DNA of 5,760 nt from CAYJAD01 sp964372165 (lineage in GTDB: Bacteria; Desulfobacterota; Desulfovibrionia; Desulfovibrionales; Desulfovibrionaceae): contig CAYJPT010000149.1 of assembly GCA_964372165.1 (NCBI GenBank), positions 1-5,760 on the forward strand, given 5' to 3'. The notes under the pieces were generated by a model, which was not told where the DNA came from, made no database searches, and saw only the letters and a list, made by a program, of their open reading frames with translations. The number at the start of each line of letters is the position of its first letter. Positions within the stretch are counted from its first letter, which is position 1. Shown here piece by piece: positions 1 to 4,574 of the stretch. The translations under genes were made by a program, and so were the position numbers.

Positions 1-32
1 TCCCACAGGGCGAATGAAGGCAGTGTGCCTTT

Positions 33-62
33 CTGATTTATTCTGTTTGCAGAATGAATCAG
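33..62 (+). other. Hairpin just upstream of pyrR
   Basis: CTGATTTATTCTG (33-45) and CAGAATGAATCAG (50-62) form a 13-bp stem with one G-U wobble and a TTTG loop. A smaller 6-bp hairpin, AAGGCA/TGCCTT (17-22 and 26-31), lies directly before it. The large stem ends 29 bases before the pyrR start codon and is followed by CATTTTC, which is only a weak T tract. It could be the terminator of a gene left of the window or a leader structure of pyrR; the sequence does not decide. Confidence 0.5.
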
Positions 63-91
63 CATTTTCATATATTTCTTATGGAGGAAGC

Positions 92-634
92 ATGCATAAT
101 CGCAGCTTAGTTAACGAAGAGGAAATGTCTCGCATTATAGAAAGGCTTTCCTCGCAAATCATTGAACGACACGGAACATGCCATGAAGTTATGCTTGTTG
201 GCATTCAAAGACGTGGTGTAGATATTGCCAAAAGGTTGCAATCTCTGTTAGAGCAACGCCTTGGAACAAGCATTGCTTTCGGTTCTTTAGACATAAATTT
301 GTATCGTGATGATTGGACAAGCCTTAATTCTACACCATACATTGGTCAGTCTAGTATAGGGCGTACGGTTAATGAAAAAAAAATTATCCTTGTAGATGAT
401 GTGCTTTATACTGGCAGAACAATACGTGCAGCACTTGAGGCACTGTTAGACTATGGTAGGCCACATTGTGTTGAGTTATTGGTTCTTATTGATAGGGGAC
501 ATAGGGAGCTGCCCATTGAGGCAAAGTATGTAGGTCGCCACATTAGCACCAGCAAAAATGAGCAGATAAATGTTCTTATGAAAGAACGTGACGGCAATGA
601 CGAAGTTTTGCTATTATGTGCAAAACATATATAA
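92..634 (+). CDS. pyrR: PyrR: bifunctional pyrimidine regulator / uracil phosphoribosyltransferase
   Basis: Cytoplasmic protein of 180 residues, the normal size for PyrR. The family makes UMP from uracil and PRPP, and in many bacteria regulates pyrimidine genes by binding RNA. The type I phosphoribosyltransferase fold is clear: VGIQRRG at residues 36-42, the DINLYRDD segment at 67-74 that is typical of PyrR rather than Upp, and the PRPP-binding loop ILVDDVLYTGRT at 99-110 with its acidic pair D102-D103. The start at 92 is chosen because GGAGG lies at 83-87 and the protein then begins where the family does. The frame stays open upstream to an ATG at 14, but those 26 residues resemble nothing in PyrR and overlap a hairpin. 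No other pyrimidine gene is in the window. I see no Gram-positive-type PyrR RNA-binding loop upstream, so its regulatory role here is untested; the enzymatic assignment is firm. Confidence 0.95.
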   Translation: MHNRSLVNEEEMSRIIERLSSQIIERHGTCHEVMLVGIQRRGVDIAKRLQSLLEQRLGTSIAFGSLDINLYRDDWTSLNSTPYIGQSSIGRTVNEKKIILVDDVLYTGRTIRAALEALLDYGRPHCVELLVLIDRGHRELPIEAKYVGRHISTSKNEQINVLMKERDGNDEVLLLCAKHI

Positions 635-676
635 AATAAAAAAGAAACTACAAAGTAATATAGTTTTTTGTAGTTT
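631..676 (-). terminator. Rho-independent terminator of larC
   Basis: A perfect 10-bp inverted repeat, AAACTACAAA (645-654) and TTTGTAGTTT (667-676), has a 12-base loop. Read on the minus strand the stem is followed by CTTTTTTATTTTAT (644 down to 631), the layout of an intrinsic terminator, about 80 bases past the larC stop. The stem is AT-rich and so not very strong. On the plus strand it lies 10 bases after the pyrR stop but lacks a trailing T run, so any action on pyrR would be weaker. Confidence 0.6.
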
Positions 677-682
677 ACAGCG

Positions 683-735
683 AATGAGCCAAGGCTAAAT
701 ACATATAAAAATATGTTACTTAGCATTGGCTCATT
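683..735. other. Long imperfect hairpin between convergent pyrR and larC
   Basis: AATGAGCCAA (683-692) pairs perfectly with TTGGCTCATT (726-735). The stem continues inward with GCTAA/TTAGC (694-698 with 720-724) and ACATAT/ATATGT (701-706 with 711-716), closing on an AAAA loop at 707-710. About 21 base pairs form over 53 bases with small interruptions. Neither side is followed by a proper T run, so it is not a textbook terminator. Its place between two gene ends suggests a 3'-end stabiliser or a factor-assisted stop for either transcript. Confidence 0.55.
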
Positions 736-756
736 TAACTAGTCGTCACTGAAAAA

Positions 757-1890
757 TTACAAAGTCTTTTGCATACGTAAGCCCGGCAGCCCCATACCTA
801 AAGACTTAGCTTTACTTACTAAATCATCATTTTCCGGTCTTGCCCAAGTTTTGCCTTCAAGGGTGTATTCTTTAAGGCGCACAGTTCCAGATTGAGTCTC
901 TAAGTCCTGTACTATTCGTGGTAAAATGTGACGTTTTAGCACACTTTCACGTATGCCAAGGGTATGCGTATGTTTAAAAAACTCTGCACGCACTCTATCC
1001 ATATGTTCAATATGGCACAATACACGCAACACACCTAGGGGACGATTCTTCTTACCAAGACCATTTAACCACAAAACATCCAACACTTCAGGCAAATTAC
1101 TTATAATTTCAAGGGCAGTACCAATTTCTTCACCAGTCAAATGATCAATATGGCTTTCAAATTGGGCTATATTTTCAACATTAGCAACCTGCTCCTCAAT
1201 TAAAAATAAGCGCAAACCTGCTGGTGCATCTCGACTTCCATACCCTGTGCCCATCTGCATAACTCGACCGCTAAATGCCTCTGCAAATTCATCATGTAAA
1301 GCATGAACAAGTGCTGCTCCAGTGGGAGTAACAAGCTCTGTTGTAGCATCAGTTGCTATGATAGGCTTTTGCATAAGCAAAAAAGCAGTAGCTGGTGCTG
1401 GCAAAGGTAAAGTGCCGTGCGCACATGTAATAGTTCCTGAAAACCATGGCAAGGGTGAACATATAAGTTTATTAACGCCCAAAATCTCAAGACCAAGGGC
1501 GACACCTAAAATATCCACCAAGGTATCTATTGCCCCTACCTCGTGAAAATGAACCTGCTCAGGTTCAATATCATGGGCATTTGCTTCAGCTAGGGTTAAG
1601 GCTTCAAGAGTAGCAAGGGCCTTTTTTCGAACATTTTCAGAAACATTAACGCGATAAAAAATATCTGCAATATCTTGTGGATGGCGCAAAGGTTGCTCAT
1701 GGGGCCAGCTAACATCAACCCTATACCCTGGCCCAGCAGCTCGGCACTCTTGCCACATTTTTAGGTGACATGTTATACCTATATCAGCAAGTTTTTCTTC
1801 TAATATTGTAAGATCAAAACCAAGTTGGCACAGTGCTGCTAAAAACATGTCTCCACTAACACCGGACCTACAATCACAATAAGCATGCAT
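757..1890 (-). CDS. larC: LarC: nickel-pincer cofactor biosynthesis nickel insertase
   Basis: LarC is the CTP-dependent cyclometallase that inserts nickel into the pyridinium bis-thiocarboxylate mononucleotide, giving the nickel-pincer cofactor of lactate racemase LarA and its relatives. The 377-residue product has the family N-terminus (CDCRSGVSGDMFLAAL, 5-20), the core block VHFHEVGAIDTLVDILG (113-129), SPLPWFSGTITCAHG (145-159) with LPLPAPAT (161-168), and ELVTPTGAAL (185-194). The C-terminal half follows in the same frame: LGKKNRPLGVLRVLC (278-292) and TLGIRESVLKRHILPR (310-325). Both halves are thus one open frame, unlike Lactobacillus plantarum larC, which needs a ribosomal frameshift. 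No histidine-rich linker is visible. GGAG lies 7 bases before the ATG at 1890. No larA, larB or larE lies in the window, so the partners must be elsewhere or the cofactor serves another LarA-like enzyme. Confidence 0.93.
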   Translation of the reverse strand: MHAYCDCRSGVSGDMFLAALCQLGFDLTILEEKLADIGITCHLKMWQECRAAGPGYRVDVSWPHEQPLRHPQDIADIFYRVNVSENVRKKALATLEALTLAEANAHDIEPEQVHFHEVGAIDTLVDILGVALGLEILGVNKLICSPLPWFSGTITCAHGTLPLPAPATAFLLMQKPIIATDATTELVTPTGAALVHALHDEFAEAFSGRVMQMGTGYGSRDAPAGLRLFLIEEQVANVENIAQFESHIDHLTGEEIGTALEIISNLPEVLDVLWLNGLGKKNRPLGVLRVLCHIEHMDRVRAEFFKHTHTLGIRESVLKRHILPRIVQDLETQSGTVRLKEYTLEGKTWARPENDDLVSKAKSLGMGLPGLRMQKTL

Positions 1891-2171
1891 AGCAAATCTC
1901 CAAAAAAATTTTATTTTTTTGTTAAATGCCCTTTACTGACTTGAAGAGCAACTAAAGTAAGTATATAAGAGAGACGAGGGCAAAGCAAATACATATATTA
2001 TAGTTTAAAATTTTGAGCAGAATAAAGCGCAATTGAACAGAACAAAGCGCAATATTGTTAATAGATTAGTCTTTTTCATACTGTAGCCTTTGCCTTACAA
2101 CAAGCTTATGCTATTTTATATTGGAGTTTTCTACACATTGACCATTTTAACATAATTAGGAGGCAGTATAT
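1891..2171. promoter_or_regulatory. Divergent control region between larC and the CBS-domain gene
   Basis: This 281-base spacer separates two genes transcribed away from each other, so it must hold both promoters unless they are read from elsewhere. For larC, a perfect TATAAT reads on the minus strand at 2002-1997, about 107 bases before the start, but its -35 is poor. For the plus strand I see TTGAAG (1941-1946) 17 bases before TATAAG (1964-1969), and TTGTTA (2055-2060) 16 bases before CATACT (2077-2082). All are guesses from consensus. The tandem repeat at 2013-2052 sits over the larC -35 region and just upstream of the second plus-strand candidate. AGGAGG for the CBS gene is at 2158-2163. 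Confidence 0.5.
2013..2052. repeat. Tandem 20-bp direct repeat, probable paired protein-binding site
   Basis: Two head-to-tail copies, TTGAGCAGAATAAAGCGCAA (2013-2032) and TTGAACAGAACAAAGCGCAA (2033-2052), match at 18 of 20 positions with no gap. Each copy has a partial dyad, TTGnnC near one end and GCGCAA at the other. The 20-base period is close to two turns of DNA, so proteins bound to both copies would lie on the same face. The location between divergent promoters suggests an operator or activator site; the binding protein is unknown. Confidence 0.6.
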
Positions 2172-2819
2172 ATGCTCATTCGGAATTGGATGACCAGTGA
2201 AGTTATTACCGTTACACCGGGTACTTCTGTAAGCAGAGCTTCATCACTTATGCAAAAACACAGCATACGGCGTTTGCCAGTCGTTGACACAGAAATGAAT
2301 GTAGTTGGCATTGTATCTGATAGAGATATTAAAGCAGCCTCCCCCTCCAAAGCAACATCCCTTGATGTGCATGAATTGCAGTATTTGCTTTCTGAGCTAA
2401 AAATAAAAGATATTATGACAAATAAGCCTACTTGCGTAAGCCCCAATGACTCAGTAGAGCATGTGGCCATGCTAATGGAAGACAATAGCTATGGCGGCTT
2501 ACCTGTCACAGAGGATGACAAACTTGTAGGCATTATTACAGATTATGACATTTTCAAAATGCTCCTTACTATTACAGGCGCAAGACGTGGTGGTATACAA
2601 CTAGCCTTTAGGCGCAAAGAAAATGAATCCATGCGCCCTATTTTTGACACATTGAGCGCAAATGGAGCCAAACTTTTATCTGTTTTATCGCATTATGAAG
2701 ATGATGGCACCACACGTACATTCTTTGTGCGTGTACACCCCATGCAATCGCAGGCACAGCAAGATGATTTGATTGAGATTTTAAAGCAAAAATATGACTT
2801 ATTATACTGGATAAAGTAA
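2172..2819 (+). CDS. CBS-CBS-ACT domain protein (AcuB-like)
   Basis: Soluble 215-residue protein with two CBS domains and a C-terminal ACT-like region. CBS 1 spans about 7-56 (MTSEVITVTPGTSV, then IRRLPVVD at 32-39 and VVGIVSDRDIK at 44-54). CBS 2 spans about 80-131 (DIMTNKPTCVSPNDSV, then GGLPVTEDDKLVGIITDYDIF at 108-128 in pieces). The rest, about 137-213, has the size and pattern of an ACT domain. Paired CBS domains usually form a module that binds adenine nucleotides or related ligands, and ACT domains often bind amino acids, so a ligand-sensing role is likely. No enzyme, transporter or DNA-binding part is attached, and its target cannot be named. The architecture matches Bacillus AcuB, but that does not prove the same role. 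AGGAGG at 2158-2163, eight bases before the ATG, fixes the start. It diverges from larC. Confidence 0.88.
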   Translation: MLIRNWMTSEVITVTPGTSVSRASSLMQKHSIRRLPVVDTEMNVVGIVSDRDIKAASPSKATSLDVHELQYLLSELKIKDIMTNKPTCVSPNDSVEHVAMLMEDNSYGGLPVTEDDKLVGIITDYDIFKMLLTITGARRGGIQLAFRRKENESMRPIFDTLSANGAKLLSVLSHYEDDGTTRTFFVRVHPMQSQAQQDDLIEILKQKYDLLYWIK

Positions 2820-3070
2820 TTTAACACTAAACAAAACAACAGCTTGGCATACAAATTGTATTATTAAACAAAAAATATGCCCAAGCGACTTGCCATTTTG
2901 ATTAGATTATGGCAATGTGTGCTCACTGTTTGGGTACAAGCATTGTACCAACTATCTTGTTGAGGCATATCGCCTGCAGGATTAGCTTGCAGGATTATTG
3001 TTAATGGTTATCCCATCGAGTAAAAATTCGATGGAAAAAAATCGCAAGAGAATGTCCAAGGAGGACAAGT
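2820..3070 (+). promoter_or_regulatory. Hairpin-rich spacer and leader upstream of dsrC
   Basis: This 251-base spacer holds five inverted repeats in a row. They are GCTTGGCATA with its complement (2842-2851/2876-2886, one-base bulge), TTGCCAT/ATGGCAA (2890-2896/2909-2915), GGTACAA/TTGTACC (2933-2939/2943-2949, 3-base loop), CCTGCA/TGCAGG (2973-2978/2988-2993) and CCATCGA/TCGATGG (3013-3019/3028-3034). A 13-base tandem duplication (2973-2985, 2986-2998; 11 of 13 match) overlaps the fourth. The first hairpin may help end the CBS transcript, though it has no T run. No promoter stands out; the best is TTGTTA (2998-3003) 17 bases before TAAAAA (3021-3026). AAGGAGG at 3058-3064 is a strong ribosome site for dsrC. 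Confidence 0.5.
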
Positions 3071-3388
3071 ATGGCTGAGATTACTTATAAGGGTAAAAGT
3101 TTTGAGGTGGATGAAGACGGCTTCTTACTCCGTTTTGATGACTGGTGCCCTGAGTGGATGGAATATGTAAAAGAGTCTGAAGGTATCACCGATATCAATG
3201 CAGACCATCAAAAAATTCTTGACTTCCTACAAGACTACTACAAGAAGAATGGTATTGCTCCTATGGTGCGTATCCTTTCTAAAAATACAGGTTATAAACT
3301 TAAAGAAGTTTATGAATTGTTCCCATCTGGACCTGGCAAAGGTGCTTGCAAAATGGCTGGCTTACCAAAGCCTACCGGATGTGTATAA
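3071..3388 (+). CDS. dsrC: DsrC: sulfur-carrier partner of dissimilatory sulfite reductase
   Basis: Cytoplasmic protein of 105 residues, full length for DsrC. In sulfate and sulfite reducers DsrC takes sulfur from sulfite as it is reduced by DsrAB, giving a trisulfide between two cysteines that the DsrMKJOP membrane complex is thought to reduce, linking sulfite reduction to energy conservation. The flexible C-terminal arm GPGKGACKMAGLPKPTGCV (87-105) carries both catalytic cysteines, Cys93 and the next-to-last Cys104, eleven apart. Having both separates it from TusE/RspA-type relatives that keep only the last one. A further cysteine is at 26. The start is fixed by AAGGAGG six bases before the ATG. 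It is a single-gene unit, apart from any dsrAB, as in Desulfovibrio. It ends at the strong terminator it shares with lolA. Confidence 0.97.
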   Translation: MAEITYKGKSFEVDEDGFLLRFDDWCPEWMEYVKESEGITDINADHQKILDFLQDYYKKNGIAPMVRILSKNTGYKLKEVYELFPSGPGKGACKMAGLPKPTGCV

Positions 3389-3403
3389 GCATTAAGAAAA
3401 ATT

Positions 3404-3444
3404 AAAAAAAAATCCCCCTCAATTTTTTGTGGGGGATTTTTTTT
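3404..3444. terminator. Bidirectional intrinsic terminator shared by dsrC and lolA
   Basis: AATCCCCC (3411-3418) pairs with GGGGGATT (3431-3438) around a 12-base loop. The A run (3404-3412) before the stem and the T run (3437-3444) after it make the structure almost symmetric. On the plus strand it is G/C-rich stem plus T8, about 25 bases past the dsrC stop; on the minus strand it is the same stem plus T9, about 20 bases past the lolA stop. One element therefore serves both convergent genes. Confidence 0.92.
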
Positions 3445-3464
3445 ATATTATAAGCAATATCCTC

Positions 3465-4118
3465 TTAGCGTAAACGCCCTTCCTCAACATCTATACCTTC
3501 TGGTGGTGTAAATGAAAAAACATCCTTTGCTAAATTTAAATTTATTTCAATACTTGTAAATTGCATAGTATTTATGTTGCCATAAAAATCTATAATACTA
3601 GCTTTTTTTATGAGCATATCCTTCGTATCAATACCAATTACAGCCTCAGACATTTCAGGTGTTGGTTCATAAGGCAATAAGCTAAGCACTGTCAGTTCAC
3701 CTTCTTTTCCAACTTCTCTTACTTCAAAATCTTCGCCCAATTTAGCCTGCCCAGTAATTATTTCAATAAGAGTTTGCATATCCTGCATAAGGTCTGGTTT
3801 GTATCTATACGCTATTTCTTCATCCGGAATGTAATTCCAAATTTCTTTACTATTTATAAATAGCATTTCAGCGTGTGGATCTTTTGTTTCCCAGCGTACA
3901 TTTAAAGGTTTTTCAAAAATAAATGTCCCTTGCCTTTTTTGAACAGTGCCACTTTCTCGATGAGTCAAACTTTGGTTAAACTCAGTTTTCATATTTTTCA
4001 TTTGCTGATATTTAATTTGCAAGTCCGCTTCAATATTTCCTGCAGCAAATACTGTATCACTCATCCATATACTAAAAAAAATACATAATAAAAAAAATCT
4101 AAATTTTTTGTTATACAT
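3465..4118 (-). CDS. lolA: LolA: periplasmic outer-membrane lipoprotein carrier
   Basis: LolA takes lipoproteins released by the LolCDE transporter at the inner membrane and ferries them through the periplasm to the outer membrane. The precursor is 217 residues, normal for the family. Residues 1-25 form a Sec signal peptide: basic MYNKKFR, a hydrophobic stretch 8-19, and a likely cut after VFA at 23-25. The mature part shows LolA hallmarks: MKTEFNQ (43-49), GTFIFEKPLNVRWET (64-78), EIWNYIPDE (92-100) and a C-terminal FSFTPPEGIDV (201-211). Cys12 lies inside the signal peptide without a lipobox, so it is not itself a lipoprotein. The ATG at 4118 is preferred over a GTG one codon upstream, because GGAG then has a 6-base rather than 3-base spacing. 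It is transcribed alone, convergent with dsrC; no lolB or lolCDE is nearby. Confidence 0.88.
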   Translation of the reverse strand: MYNKKFRFFLLCIFFSIWMSDTVFAAGNIEADLQIKYQQMKNMKTEFNQSLTHRESGTVQKRQGTFIFEKPLNVRWETKDPHAEMLFINSKEIWNYIPDEEIAYRYKPDLMQDMQTLIEIITGQAKLGEDFEVREVGKEGELTVLSLLPYEPTPEMSEAVIGIDTKDMLIKKASIIDFYGNINTMQFTSIEINLNLAKDVFSFTPPEGIDVEEGRLR

Positions 4119-4268
4119 CACCTACTCCAATATTAAGTCAAATAATAAGGCATTACCCCATCATAATAAATTGCGTAAAACAATAAACACAAAAAATGAT
4201 TTTATAAAGAAAATATATTCAAATAATTTACACATACCGCCTTTGTTAGCGCTATTTAACAATCTACT

Positions 4269-4277
4269 TGATATACT
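4269..4277 (+). promoter_or_regulatory. Candidate extended -10 promoter for the ald leader
   Basis: TGaTATACT matches the extended -10 pattern TGnTATAAT at all but one position. The -35 region (about 4249-4254) does not match consensus, which extended -10 promoters tolerate. Transcription would begin near 4284. In DNA this AT-rich such boxes also arise by chance. Confidence 0.35.
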
Positions 4278-4507
4278 AGAAGCTTAAAAACATCAAAGAT
4301 ATTTTTTACGACAAAAAATGTATGAGCATAATTACAATGGCACAATTGTATTACTTTGAGATTATTTCCCAGACTAGGAATAAGTATTTTAAATTTTATA
4401 GCGATTTAAACTCTATAAATCTAACATGTTTAAGAAAATTCACCTACGTCTCAAACACCTATAGACAAAAAACTTTTTATAGTATAGTTGCTTTTTATCA
4501 AGATGTA

Positions 4508-4530
4508 GGCACATAGTGCCATTTTTTTGT
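4508..4530 (+). terminator. Terminator-like hairpin in the ald leader (attenuator or end of a short RNA)
   Basis: GGCAC (4508-4512) and GTGCC (4516-4520) form a 5-bp GC-rich stem with a 3-base ATA loop, followed by A and seven Ts (4522-4528), then G and further T runs. This is the form of a short intrinsic terminator, yet it lies 45 bases before the ald start codon with no supported gene ending there. It may attenuate ald or end a small RNA. The stem is short, so efficiency is uncertain. Confidence 0.5.
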
Positions 4531-4574
4531 TTTTATGTTTTTTTAACAAATTTAGTTCATGGGAGAAATGAATT

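Larger units (their letters stand above)
4119..4574. promoter_or_regulatory. 456-base gene-free region between divergent lolA and ald
   Basis: Very AT-rich and without a convincing gene. It should contain the lolA promoter on the minus strand (none clear) and the ald promoter on the plus strand. An extended -10 box, TGaTATACT, is at 4269-4277 with no good -35; a start near 4284 would give a leader of about 290 bases. The palindrome TTGTTA-N8-TAACAA (4243-4262) lies where its -35 would be. Further possible -10 boxes, TATAGT, occur at 4478-4483 and 4483-4488. Potential RNA pairings include TTTGAGA/TCTCAAA (4355-4361/4449-4455) and TTTAAAT/ATTTAAA (4388-4394/4404-4410). A terminator-like hairpin at 4508-4530 and GGGAG at 4561-4565 precede ald. 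A 64-codon frame ending at 4516 looks accidental. Confidence 0.5.

Noticed and set aside
47..76. Promoter TTGCAG-18-TATATT for pyrR
   Set aside because: Its start would fall at about 83, inside the Shine-Dalgarno sequence, leaving no usable ribosome site.
14..91. N-terminal extension of pyrR from the ATG at 14
   Set aside because: It has no good ribosome site, no PyrR-like residues and overlaps a 13-bp hairpin, while GGAGG at 83-87 points to the ATG at 92.
451..726. 91-codon minus-strand frame opposite the end of pyrR
   Set aside because: It lies antisense to a firm gene and over the hairpin region, and its product looks like translated noncoding sequence.
953..1546. Plus-strand frames (953-1144 and 1322-1546) opposite larC
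   Set aside because: Both are antisense to conserved LarC coding sequence and resemble no protein family.
2156..2485. 109-codon minus-strand frame opposite the CBS-domain gene
   Set aside because: Antisense to the two CBS domains, low-complexity serine-rich product, no ribosome site.
3198..3395. Second plus-strand frame overlapping dsrC
   Set aside because: dsrC in the other frame is complete with catalytic cysteines and a strong ribosome site; this frame is an overlap artefact.
4116..4121. GTG start for lolA one codon upstream of the ATG
   Set aside because: It would leave only 3 bases after GGAG, while the ATG at 4118 has a normal 6-base spacing.
4243..4262. Rex redox-sensor operator
   Set aside because: The half-sites partly fit, but the spacer makes the palindrome 20 bp rather than 18, so I kept it only as an unnamed palindrome.
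4322..4516. 64-codon plus-strand frame upstream of ald
   Set aside because: No Shine-Dalgarno sequence, composition like AT-rich noise, no recognisable family, and its stop lies inside the hairpin at 4508-4520.
4284..4574. A known riboswitch class (for example glycine) controlling ald
   Set aside because: None of the conserved aptamer blocks I know are visible; only generic AT-rich pairings are present.
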